From Methanobacterium sp. PtaB.Bin024 (GTDB lineage: Archaea > Methanobacteriota > Methanobacteria > Methanobacteriales > Methanobacteriaceae): a DNA stretch of 37,370 bases. Shown one piece after another: positions 27,711 to 35,643 of this stretch. The DNA is taken from NCBI GenBank assembly GCA_002067065.1, contig MVPY01000070.1:1-37370 (forward strand), in the 5' to 3' direction. Positions within the stretch are counted from its first letter, which is position 1, and each line of letters begins with the position of its first letter. The position numbers were made by a program, and so were the translations under genes. The notes beneath the pieces are model-generated. The model searched no databases, was not told the DNA's origin, and saw only the letters and a list, made by a program, of their open reading frames with translations.

Positions 27711-27963
27711 CATTAACATGATATTCAACTTCGAATTTGATGGCTTTTAAGAGTTCTTCTAGATGTTCGTCTTCCCATGGTTCAGCAGTACTTAAAAAAC
27801 AGTTGAAAAACAAATCACAATCTTTCTGGTCTATTGTAAAATCCTCAATCATATCAATTGAATCCTGATTTAACCTTGAAAGTTCTTCTGGTGATAGATC
27901 TACGCAAATACGAACTTGCCATCCATTCCTCGACTCATCTACATTATCAACATCTACTTTCAT
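27697..27963 (-). CDS. Small acidic protein, function unknown
   Basis: An 88-residue, strongly acidic protein with no family I recognise. The first half looks like beta strands (WQVRICVDL), then LSPEELSRLNQDSIDMIEDF and a C-terminal helix (LEELLKAIKFEVEYHV). Two cysteines are present (DCDLFFNCF). The frame also has an ATG two codons earlier (27969), but GGAG in the leader is eight bases from the ATG at 27963, which I prefer. It is convergent with the propeller gene and lies upstream, in genomic order, of the protease gene on the same strand. Its good ribosome site and coding-like composition suggest it is real. Confidence 0.65.
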   Translation of the reverse strand: MKVDVDNVDESRNGWQVRICVDLSPEELSRLNQDSIDMIEDFTIDQKDCDLFFNCFLSTAEPWEDEHLEELLKAIKFEVEYHVNALLE

Positions 27964-28073
27964 GGTCATTGCTCCGGGGTTTCCAGTTTTTTTATAGGCT
28001 TATCTGTATTTTCATAGGGTTATAGTTTTTTTATATTTTAGGTTCTAGGTCTACTGAATTTCCAAATAATGAT

Positions 28074-29504
28074 TCATTTAATTCCAAGAGAATGTTTAAA
28101 GCCCTTCACAACATCTATGGCAGATTTTAGAAGAGGATCTTTAACATTTACTGGTGTTTTCATCTTCTCCAGGCGGTCAATACGAAAATAGATAGGGGGA
28201 TGCGGGTCGAAATTCAGCCATGTGGGGAATCTGGTGGGGGATATCCTTTCTGCATGGAGACGATTGTAACCTATTTTTCGCAGTGCCTCAGCCAGAACAT
28301 GTGGTTGCCCGATCTTCATGGCAGATAAAAGGTCAGCCCTACTTTCAAAGAACTTGGCAATGAAAAATATGACCCCTAAAGCCACAATAAGATAAACTAT
28401 TGGGGATAAAACCACAACAGGGAATAAAATAGTGAATCTGAGGATAAATTCCAGTGAAATGATACTGAAAAGTATCAGTGGGTCTCGACCTGATAGGTGG
28501 CCCATCTCATGCCCTATCACAGATAATATCTCATCTTCCTCCAACTGTACTAAAAGTCCGGTGGTGATAAGAACCAGGCCCCTGTTAGGACTGGGACCAG
28601 TGGCAGCAGCATTAGCTATCATAGTGTTACTCAATGCAATCCGTGGCATCTTAACACCGAATTTACCCGCTGCATCTTTAACAATACTGTAAACATCAAC
28701 CACCTTGGAAACCCTGAGATCTGCATTGCATGTGAAACCATATTCTCTGAATACATCCTCCCCCAACTCACAGGTAGGCTCACGTCCCACAGCAAGACTC
28801 TTCTGGTAGATTTTATCCTTCATTTTTATTATCATATCTTTACCAAATTCTTCCTGGAATCTGAGAAAATCTTCTAAGGGAAGCTGATACTCTAAAATAT
28901 GCACCCTGGGATTTTCTGGTGTGATTTTCCAGTCACTGGTTTGAAGCAGTAACTTATCAGATAAAAGCACAATAGCCAGTTGAAAGGCTAAAATCGCAGC
29001 AATTGCCATTACGATACCTAATGTGATGAAAAAGATAATGTTAACTGCGAAGAAGATGACATAGATCATGATCATGTTACTTCCGAACATACGGAAAGAA
29101 ACCTTTTTCCTCCGGTTAGGAGATGCTTCAGGTATGATCTGTTCACCCTCCACCCAGGCAAAGTAAAGCGTGGCCTGGCGAATGCTATCCTCATATAACT
29201 GTACTGCAATAAGAAGTTCTTCTTCAATGAGATCCATCTTTTCAGTAATATCTAAATCTGCTGAAACACTAACAGGTTTCATTTCCACCATGAGAGGATT
29301 TTCAGCTTTTAATCGGACAAGAACTTCCCAATTTTCCTTCGAATTTTCAACCGTGAAAATAAGATAATATAAATCTTTTTTGAAACCTTTTTTGACGTTT
29401 TTAAACAGATCTGGCTGGGTTAATAGATAATGTTCTTCTATAAAATCCAGAGCTTCTTTTAAGTGTATCTGTGAAAGTTCCGTGGTGATGGTGAAATTTT
29501 TCAT
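28074..29504 (-). CDS. M48-family membrane metalloprotease
   Basis: A 476-residue protein with an HtpX/Ste24-type zinc protease domain: HEMGH at 332-336 provides two zinc ligands and the catalytic glutamate, and Glu387 in FESRAD is the third ligand. ANAAATGPSPNRGLVLITTGLL precedes the motif as usual. Helices at about 145-183 and two hydrophobic stretches between the motifs (about 344-385) anchor it. The first 130 residues form an extra soluble region not usual for HtpX, perhaps a substrate or regulator domain. The known role of the family is quality control of membrane proteins. GGGAG lies upstream of the ATG at a slightly long distance. Confidence 0.87.
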   Translation of the reverse strand: MKNFTITTELSQIHLKEALDFIEEHYLLTQPDLFKNVKKGFKKDLYYLIFTVENSKENWEVLVRLKAENPLMVEMKPVSVSADLDITEKMDLIEEELLIAVQLYEDSIRQATLYFAWVEGEQIIPEASPNRRKKVSFRMFGSNMIMIYVIFFAVNIIFFITLGIVMAIAAILAFQLAIVLLSDKLLLQTSDWKITPENPRVHILEYQLPLEDFLRFQEEFGKDMIIKMKDKIYQKSLAVGREPTCELGEDVFREYGFTCNADLRVSKVVDVYSIVKDAAGKFGVKMPRIALSNTMIANAAATGPSPNRGLVLITTGLLVQLEEDEILSVIGHEMGHLSGRDPLILFSIISLEFILRFTILFPVVVLSPIVYLIVALGVIFFIAKFFESRADLLSAMKIGQPHVLAEALRKIGYNRLHAERISPTRFPTWLNFDPHPPIYFRIDRLEKMKTPVNVKDPLLKSAIDVVKGFKHSLGIK

Positions 29505-29811
29505 CCAACTTCAGTCTCCCTTTTGAGAAATATTAAAAAAACCATCTGTTTTTATATTTTTTATATTCTTTAGATTAAATAAATTGATTGGTACGGATAA
29601 CAAAGGTCTTAAATTCTATGAATTTCTAATCCTATCTTTATTATGGGTTTAATATAATTTTAATTATTTATTTAATTTTTTATTCATATTATCAGAGGCT
29701 ATAATCTTTGTTTAGGGAAACCAACAATCAAACCAATGCTTATTATTAAGTATCTATCTTAAATTATGATAACAGTGAAATATTTCTATTATTAACTGTG
29801 AAATTCATATC
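29505..29811. other. Gene-free divergent promoter region
   Basis: About 307 bp of very AT-rich DNA between the divergent M48 protease and nucS genes. It should carry both promoters; several TATA-like stretches exist (for example near 29650 and 29775), so no single one can be chosen. I see no hairpin, repeat, RNA gene or coding frame. Confidence 0.5.
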
Positions 29812-30579
29812 ATGAAACTGGTTGAAGAAAAAAACCCTGATACAGAACTTGTATTGGAAATAATAACTGAAGGAATATCAAAAAGGGCATTTATAACCAT
29901 TATGGCCTCTTGTCGTGTTTATTATGAGGGACGGGCCACCAGCCGCCTGGAACTGGGAGACAGAATTATACTTATCAAATCAGATGGATCCTTCATAATC
30001 CACCAGGACAGAAACCTGGAACCAGTAAACTGGCAACCTCCAAAAACCAAGGTCACTGTTAATATTCACCAGGGAATGGTTAAGTTAAAAGGGGTAAGGA
30101 GAAGTCCCTCTGAATCATTAGAGGTGGAGATATTACAAACCCATCTGGCATCATACTTCATTGGAGAGGACTCAGAAAGTCTTGAACTGGCAGGCTATGA
30201 GGCAGATATGGGAGACCTTATATTCAAGGATCCTGAAGTTATTGAAAAAGGTTTCAGACCAACATCCCGGGAATACCATACCCCCCAGGGATTCATAGAT
30301 ATTATGGGCAAAGACCATGAAGGTAATATCACCATACTAGAGCTTAAAAGCAGGAAAGCCGGCACCAATGCTGTTAAACAGTTAAGAAGGTATGTTGATT
30401 GTTTCTGTGATCATAAAGAAAAAGTAAGGGGAGTATTGGTGGCCCCATCAGCCACTGATGATGCACTTGAAATGTTAGAAGAACAAGGGATGGAATTTAA
30501 GGCCCTTGAAGCTCCAAGAGAATTGAAAAATAATAAGATAGTTACGCTGGAATCCTTCTTTAGTCCTAGTAGTTCATAA
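29812..30579 (+). CDS. nucS: Endonuclease NucS (EndoMS)
   Basis: A 255-residue nuclease of the NucS/EndoMS family. The N-terminal half is the beta-rich DNA-binding and dimerisation domain (ending near NWQPPKTKV and the following strands). The C-terminal half is a RecB-like nuclease with Asp163 in GFIDIMG and Glu177/Lys179 in LELKSRKAG, the D-x13-ExK catalytic pattern. Characterised relatives cut branched DNA or both strands at mismatches, giving MutS-independent mismatch repair. The C-terminus ends FFSPSSS without a clear PCNA-interacting peptide, unlike several archaeal homologues, although LESFF is nearby. No ribosome site is evident before the ATG. Confidence 0.93.
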   Translation: MKLVEEKNPDTELVLEIITEGISKRAFITIMASCRVYYEGRATSRLELGDRIILIKSDGSFIIHQDRNLEPVNWQPPKTKVTVNIHQGMVKLKGVRRSPSESLEVEILQTHLASYFIGEDSESLELAGYEADMGDLIFKDPEVIEKGFRPTSREYHTPQGFIDIMGKDHEGNITILELKSRKAGTNAVKQLRRYVDCFCDHKEKVRGVLVAPSATDDALEMLEEQGMEFKALEAPRELKNNKIVTLESFFSPSSS

Positions 30580-30777
30580 ATTTATCATCGATAACCTTTT
30601 TTTAGCTATCATTATTTTTTTAAAATTCTACGTGTATACTCAGTTAATATCCTATGTATTTTCGGTTAATTCTCCTATAATCCTTTAAAATTTTCTCTAC
30701 TATCCTATAAATAGCGATATTTGCGGTTTCCAGAAAAGCAGAATAATATTATTAGATTGCAATGATAATAATTATAT

Positions 30778-31551
30778 ATGCAAGGTTATGGTAAGGATTT
30801 GATAAAATTACCATGTGAAGGCATTGCTTTAATTGTAACAGATCTCCATGGAAACGTTCACGATTTTGATAAGATCCTTGAATTATGGAAGGATCTATCA
30901 ACCAACAAGAACCATCTCATTTTAACAGGTGATTTTATCCATGCCATGGACACTTCTGAGAATGATCATTCCCTTGAAATCCTAGAAGCAGTTAAAGGTC
31001 ACTGTCAATTCGACAATTTTCACCTACTCCTTGGTAATCATGAGTGGGCAACCATCACCCACAGATCAGTTTACAAGGGTGGAGAAAATCAGAGTACAAA
31101 TTTTGAGGGACTTTTAAAAAATAAATTTGGAGCCGAATGGAAACATAAATTAGAAGAATACGTCAATTTCTTTAAAAAACTTCCAGTGGCAATTAAAACA
31201 GATAATGGAGTATTCATAAGCCATTCTGGCCCTCCAAAAGATGTGAATTCCATAAAAGAGATTATGAACATAACAGAAAAGGGTTATTCTAATAATCCCT
31301 TACTTTTTGAACTGTTATGGAACCGTTATGGTGATTACACAAAAAAAGATGTGGACAACTTTCTGGAGAAAGTTGGATGCAAGGCCATGATCGTGGGACA
31401 CACACCAGTAGATGGCTACAAACTTATCCGAAACCAGTTGATAGTATCTTCAAGTTTTAGTAAAGGTAAAAAGGCTTATGTGGAACTTGACCTTGAAAAA
31501 GAAATCAGAGGCGGTCGTGACCTGAAGAGAATGGTCAAATATTTTAAATAG
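30778..31551 (+). CDS. Metallophosphoesterase (calcineurin-like, PPP-type)
   Basis: A 257-residue phosphoesterase with the full set of dimetal motifs: DLHGN (Asp22, His24), LTGDFIHAMD, LLGNHEW, SHSGPP and VGHTPVDGY. The arrangement is close to PPP-type serine/threonine phosphatases and diadenosine tetraphosphatases, so protein phosphatase, nucleotide phosphatase or nuclease activity is possible. The start at 30778 has no visible ribosome site. A TATA-like CTATAAATAG near 30702 would give a leader of about 50 nt. The stop codon falls within the first copy of a 24-bp tandem repeat. It stands alone between nucS and a zinc-ribbon gene. Confidence 0.87.
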   Translation: MQGYGKDLIKLPCEGIALIVTDLHGNVHDFDKILELWKDLSTNKNHLILTGDFIHAMDTSENDHSLEILEAVKGHCQFDNFHLLLGNHEWATITHRSVYKGGENQSTNFEGLLKNKFGAEWKHKLEEYVNFFKKLPVAIKTDNGVFISHSGPPKDVNSIKEIMNITEKGYSNNPLLFELLWNRYGDYTKKDVDNFLEKVGCKAMIVGHTPVDGYKLIRNQLIVSSSFSKGKKAYVELDLEKEIRGGRDLKRMVKYFK

Positions 31552-31617
31552 GTACATTTTATAGGATTAAAATAGGTACATTTTATAGGATTAAAATAGG
31601 TACATTTTAGAGGATTA
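31546..31617. repeat. Three tandem 24-bp units starting at a stop codon
   Basis: Three consecutive 24-bp copies (31546-31569, 31570-31593, 31594-31617), the first two identical and the third with one change. Each contains AATAGGTACATTTTA. The TAG stop of the metallophosphoesterase gene is in the first copy. Confidence 0.88.
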
Positions 31618-31721
31618 CATCTTAAATAAGTTTACTAAAAACTTTATTAACAGGGAAATCAGGATATTATCTGTGATTTAATGTTCCAATTTAAATTTAC
31701 AACAATTTTCAGGTGAATTTA

Positions 31722-31976
31722 TTGAATAAAAGACAAAATATAGATGATTGGGTTGTTGTCTGCCGAAACCCAAAATGCAAACATCGATATCCCATCCCTG
31801 AAAGCACTTCTTTGGAGTGGAAAACCCGGAAATTCAGGGGAGTATGTGGCCATGGGGATGATACTATTTTCCCAGAAATTAAAGAACCAGTAGAATGCCC
31901 TAAATGTGGGGAAAAAAGTTACAGAGTTATTCGGAAAGATTTTATCAGTAAAACAGGCAAAACATGTTCAATTTAA
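31722..31976 (+). CDS. Small zinc-ribbon protein
   Basis: An 84-residue protein with two cysteine pairs, CRNPKC (Cys14, Cys19) and CPKC (Cys59, Cys62), plus a central CGH. This suggests a zinc ribbon or knuckle; the widely spaced first pair differs from a classical CxxC. The body between them is basic and aromatic (LEWKTRKFRGVCGHGDDTIFP). A role in nucleic-acid or protein binding is a guess. AGGTGA at 31711-31716 overlaps the GTG at 31713 and is well placed for the TTG at 31722, so I start there. It is convergent with the VWA gene. Confidence 0.68.
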   Translation: MNKRQNIDDWVVVCRNPKCKHRYPIPESTSLEWKTRKFRGVCGHGDDTIFPEIKEPVECPKCGEKSYRVIRKDFISKTGKTCSI

Positions 31977-32064
31977 CTTTTTTAAGATATCAATTAAACT
32001 TTTTCGAATAATATGAACCTCATAATTTTACCAGTAGTTTGGTGAACATCACACTATAGGCAAC

Positions 32065-33216
32065 TTAAATGTCCCTTACCAGACCAGCCAGTTGATTGAG
32101 ATTTCTCACTTCATGAATCTCTGCCCCTGCATCACGGTAATGGGAAACACAGCTATCCACCACATCCCATTTCTTCGGTTCTTCAGGGTTGAGGATCATA
32201 ACCTTCCGACATTTTCTTGTCATCTTCTCCACTAACTCAGCACTCTGAGGTATTTTATCATTTTTTGGGCCGGCCCAGTCCCTGCAGTCACTGAGTATCA
32301 TGAGGGTGGTTCTCCGGTTCAGTTGTGCTTTATCTAGGAACGATTCAAATGCCTGGTACATGTTACTGGTTCCATGGATCATCAAATTTTTCTGCCGGAT
32401 ATCCCGCACCTTGATAAAAGCATCCATCATATTAGGTTCATCCATGGCCACCGTAGTTTCAACTGATTTATTATCAAAATCGAAAACACGAACTCTCCGG
32501 AATGAGTTCTGTGCAGCGTAAACCAGGCAGAAAAACCAGTTACTTATCCAGTCACAGGATCCACTGACATCATTTAAAAAGAAGTGATGATTCTTTTTTA
32601 TTTTGGGCTTGCTTTTAACCAGGTCAATCAATGCACCTCCATACTGAAGGTTTTTACGGATGGTTCGACGAACATCAGGACGCATAATCCGGGCCTGGCG
32701 CTGGCGCCTGCTTCTCACCATGGCAATCTTCTTACCCATCTTTTGACATACAAGAAAAAGCTCAGGATCAAAGGAATTCAAGGTATTAATATCCCGTGAG
32801 AGAAGGTCAGTTTCAGATGGAATGTCACTGTAATCATCAAGGGGAGGATGATAATCAATCTCATTGGACTTAATTTCACGGGCTTTAAAATCAGAAACAT
32901 CCTCCTGGTGTGAAATGGTCCATTTCTGAGTAGTTTTAGTAGACCATACATTCTTTTTTGATGTTTGAGCTGAACCCTCTTCATCCTCTTTATCAGTAAC
33001 ATTATCAGTAGACCCATGGAAAAATTCATCAAAAAGATGGTTAAAAGTCTCTCTTTGCTTCTGTTCTTTGACATAAACCGAGGCCAGAGCTTCTTTAAAG
33101 TAAGGATCATCCTCACTCACTAATTCTCGAACCTGCTTACCAGTATAAGAACTTCTTATACTTACAGGAATCCCATTTTCCCTTAACAGACCAGAAAAAT
33201 AGATGATCTTGTCCAT
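32065..33216 (-). CDS. VWA-domain protein, CoxE-like
   Basis: A 383-residue cytosolic protein. Residues 1-70 form a CoxE-like N-terminal helical region (FSGLLRENGIPVS is typical), 70-135 a low-complexity charged linker, and 150-383 the arginine-rich neck (RSRRQRQARIMRPDVRRTIRKN) and von Willebrand A domain. The metal-ion adhesion site is DVSGS (Asp216, Ser218, Ser220), with further ligand regions around GTSNMYQAF and ILSDCRDW. Such proteins work with MoxR AAA+ ATPases in inserting metals or cofactors or remodelling complexes; here the partner gene is directly upstream, 74 nt away on the same strand. The client complex is not in the window. Confidence 0.88.
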   Translation of the reverse strand: MDKIIYFSGLLRENGIPVSIRSSYTGKQVRELVSEDDPYFKEALASVYVKEQKQRETFNHLFDEFFHGSTDNVTDKEDEEGSAQTSKKNVWSTKTTQKWTISHQEDVSDFKAREIKSNEIDYHPPLDDYSDIPSETDLLSRDINTLNSFDPELFLVCQKMGKKIAMVRSRRQRQARIMRPDVRRTIRKNLQYGGALIDLVKSKPKIKKNHHFFLNDVSGSCDWISNWFFCLVYAAQNSFRRVRVFDFDNKSVETTVAMDEPNMMDAFIKVRDIRQKNLMIHGTSNMYQAFESFLDKAQLNRRTTLMILSDCRDWAGPKNDKIPQSAELVEKMTRKCRKVMILNPEEPKKWDVVDSCVSHYRDAGAEIHEVRNLNQLAGLVRDI

Positions 33217-33290
33217 AAATCTTCACACAGAAACTTTATTATCCTATTATTTCTATTCTTGACTTTATTATTTCAATAAACATCCCATAT

Positions 33291-34220
33291 TCAATCGGAA
33301 GAGTTGAATATCATGGAATTAACCTTTTTAAGGTCGTCTTCTGACTTTACAACTACTCGCACGGTATTTTTCAGGGATTCATCACTGCGTAAGGATTCAT
33401 CACCATCTTCAACCTTACCAGTAACAATTAATGTTTGGATCCAGTCCACAGTTGCCCTGATTGAAGGTTTTTTTACCAGGTCAAGTTTCCTGATCCTCGC
33501 AATGAACCCCACCACCTTTTCAACCAGAATGGATGGTGCTTCAGGAACCAGTGCCTTAACAATCTCAATCTCCCTTTCAGGTGTTGGATAGTTGATGTAG
33601 AGGAACAGACATCTATCTCTGGTTTCATCAAGTAGCATCCTCTGGGAATTAGAGGTTAAAACCACCAAGATATCATTCTGTAATTGGAAAGTGCCCAGAT
33701 CATTGACAGTTATCTCTTTTTCTCCCAGGGCCTGGAGTAGAAAGCTTTCCACCTCCTCATCTGCCTTGTCAATTTCATCAATAAGCATTACTGAGGGGGT
33801 CTGATTAATGAAAGCCTGAAGTAGAGGTCTTTTAATGAAGAATTCCTCGCTGAAGACATCTTTATCTAATTTGTCCATGTTAGTTTTTTGAAGGCGGGAC
33901 ATCTCCAGATGCAGTAGTTGTTTCTGATAATTCCACTCTCCCACCATCTGTTCGAAGGTTATACCCTCATAACATTGCACCCGGAAAAAATCCCGGTCCA
34001 AAGCACGTGCAACAGCTTTTGAAAGTTCCGTCTTACCAGTTCCAGGCGGCCCCTCTACCAAGATAGGTTTTCCAAGTTCCAGGGCTAAAAATAGAGTTAT
34101 AATTATATTATCGTCTGGAATGTAATCTGATTTGATTAAAGCTTCTTCAATCTGGGTTTTATCTAAAACAGGATTTTTTGTGGGTTCTGATTTATCTTGG
34201 TTAATGTGCAGACCCTCCAC
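33291..34220 (-). CDS. MoxR-family AAA+ ATPase (CoxD-like)
   Basis: A 309-residue ATPase of the MoxR/RavA/CoxD group. Walker A is GPPGTGKT (57-64), Walker B is VMLIDEIDKAD, sensor 1 lies in VVLTSNSQR, and the arginine-finger region follows (LLDETRDRCLFLYINYP). It probably forms hexamers acting with the VWA protein encoded next. The start is uncertain: the frame begins with GTG at 34220 in GTGGAGGG, which itself looks like the ribosome site for a start further in, though no ATG, GTG or TTG lies at the right distance. The promoter region upstream has a perfect inverted repeat and a 20-bp direct repeat. Confidence 0.9.
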   Translation of the reverse strand: MEGLHINQDKSEPTKNPVLDKTQIEEALIKSDYIPDDNIIITLFLALELGKPILVEGPPGTGKTELSKAVARALDRDFFRVQCYEGITFEQMVGEWNYQKQLLHLEMSRLQKTNMDKLDKDVFSEEFFIKRPLLQAFINQTPSVMLIDEIDKADEEVESFLLQALGEKEITVNDLGTFQLQNDILVVLTSNSQRMLLDETRDRCLFLYINYPTPEREIEIVKALVPEAPSILVEKVVGFIARIRKLDLVKKPSIRATVDWIQTLIVTGKVEDGDESLRSDESLKNTVRVVVKSEDDLKKVNSMIFNSSD

Positions 34221-34540
34221 TTTTTTGTTAGTAGATCTTAATTTACCATACTAACTTAACATATTAAGTTAGTAGATCTTAATTTACAAACTTACGTATC
34301 ATATATATTTTCAAATTAATGCTTTAAAAATTCAGTCACGAACTGTTCGTATAATTAGAAACTTGTGATATTGTAAATAAATTGTAGTATTACTATTTGT
34401 ATCTATTATAATCTAATTTTAGTTGATCTTAGATTAATAGGATTTATATAATGGAATATTATTACATCAATGATGATAAAAAAATCTAATATGGGCAAAA
34501 AGCTTAAATGAATCTTTCATCCTATAATAAATTGATTATT
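34221..34540. other. Gene-free divergent region between moxR-like and M14-like genes
   Basis: About 320 bp, very AT-rich. Its left third carries the inverted and direct repeats described separately and the probable moxR promoter; the right part should carry the promoter of the zinc-ribbon/M14-like gene, with GATTTATATAATGG near 34440 a good TATA candidate. No RNA gene or small coding frame is seen. Confidence 0.55.
34227..34287. promoter_or_regulatory. Operator-like repeats in front of the MoxR-VWA operon
   Basis: ACTAACTTAA (34250-34259) and TTAAGTTAGT (34264-34273) form a perfect ten-base inverted repeat with a CATA spacer. A 20-bp direct repeat, GTTAGTAGATCTTAATTTAC, flanks and overlaps it (34227-34246 and 34268-34287, period 41). 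On the minus strand the centre contains CTTAATATG, a possible TATA element, so a factor binding here would compete with TBP. Confidence 0.65.
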
Positions 34541-35392
34541 ATGCCTTACCTGATTTGTCAAAGTTGTGGTGGCTATTACGAGCTTGAAGAAGATGAATCA
34601 CCTGAAGATTTTGACCGTTGTCATTGTGGAGGGGAACTGATCTATACTGAGCACTTAAATTATAATCCATATAAGCCCAAAGGCAATGGTAAGAAACTTT
34701 TCACTTTATTATTGATTTTTATCGCATTGGTGATTATCGTAGGGTCATTTATAGCTCTATCCATGCCACCAGTAGGTAACAATTCAGGATCGTCATCACT
34801 TCTGGGTTCTGATTATCGTGGAACAGTGACTAAAGAGGTTTTAGCAGCCTCTAATTCATCATCTGATAAAAAGACCATTGCTGTTATCACTGGGATGCAT
34901 CCGCGTGAAAAACTTTCCATAGAAACTGTTAGTGATGTTGTTAATCAGTACAGTTTATCAGCCAATGAGGAAATTATTCATTACAGTATTAACGTCACCG
35001 ACAATCCCAATAACTATTACACTGGACGGTCCAGTGGGGAAGGTCTGGTTGCAAAATATGTTGTACCCGATGTGAAAAACTCCGATGTTGATGTGGTAAT
35101 CATATGTCACGACCATGCACCTGGTTATGGAAGAGGTTTTTATATTGCTACTCCGAAAATGGACTCTGCATCAGTGGTTCTAGGTGAGAAAATAGAGAAA
35201 GATTTGTCTGAATTCACATATTACCGATCCACAGCCAATGCTGAGCACGGTTCATCCACATTAACCGTATCTTATCCCCTGGCCACTAATGGGACCTGTA
35301 CATTGGTATATGAGATGCCAGAGTGGGCTACTTATACCCGTGCCTATCAGGAGAGTAAAAAACTTATCTCGACCTGTTTCCAGTCTATTTGA
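34541..35392 (+). CDS. Membrane protein joining a zinc ribbon to an M14-like metallopeptidase fold
   Basis: A 283-residue protein with three parts. Residues 1-45 form a zinc ribbon (Cys6, Cys9, Cys27, Cys29) of a type common in Methanobacteriales membrane proteins. Residues 52-75 are one transmembrane helix. Residues 110-283 resemble an M14 carboxypeptidase or AstE-like deacylase: GMHPRE (His120, Glu123) matches HxxE, CHDH (His190, His192) or His236 could give the third zinc ligand, and Glu258 in LVYEMPEW matches the catalytic glutamate. The catalytic part should lie outside the cell, where pseudomurein peptides are possible substrates. The frame is open from 34508, but MPYLICQSCGG is the usual beginning. 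Confidence 0.65.
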   Translation: MPYLICQSCGGYYELEEDESPEDFDRCHCGGELIYTEHLNYNPYKPKGNGKKLFTLLLIFIALVIIVGSFIALSMPPVGNNSGSSSLLGSDYRGTVTKEVLAASNSSSDKKTIAVITGMHPREKLSIETVSDVVNQYSLSANEEIIHYSINVTDNPNNYYTGRSSGEGLVAKYVVPDVKNSDVDVVIICHDHAPGYGRGFYIATPKMDSASVVLGEKIEKDLSEFTYYRSTANAEHGSSTLTVSYPLATNGTCTLVYEMPEWATYTRAYQESKKLISTCFQSI

Positions 35393-35520
35393 ATAGAAAT
35401 TTAGCATATTTCATATTTTTTTATTTTTACTACAGAATTTTATTTTAACTGCAGAAAAACATCTCTCTTTGGTTGAAGATTGATAGGGTAATCCTTCCTT
35501 CACAAGCGCATAATAATATT

Positions 35521-35534
35521 GATTTATATAAAAC
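35521..35534 (+). promoter_or_regulatory. TATA box of the DUF389 gene
   Basis: GATTTATATAAAAC is a good TATA element about 110 bp before the DUF389 start; initiation near 35550 would place a 25-codon upstream reading frame in the leader. Confidence 0.5.
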
Positions 35535-35643
35535 ATCTAAGATACTATCAGAGAGAGGAAAACGAGATTTTTATGGCTGTGAATAACAGTGATAATGAGG
35601 ACAAAATATTTGTTCCAGATCGTACGATAATGAGGAATTTAAC

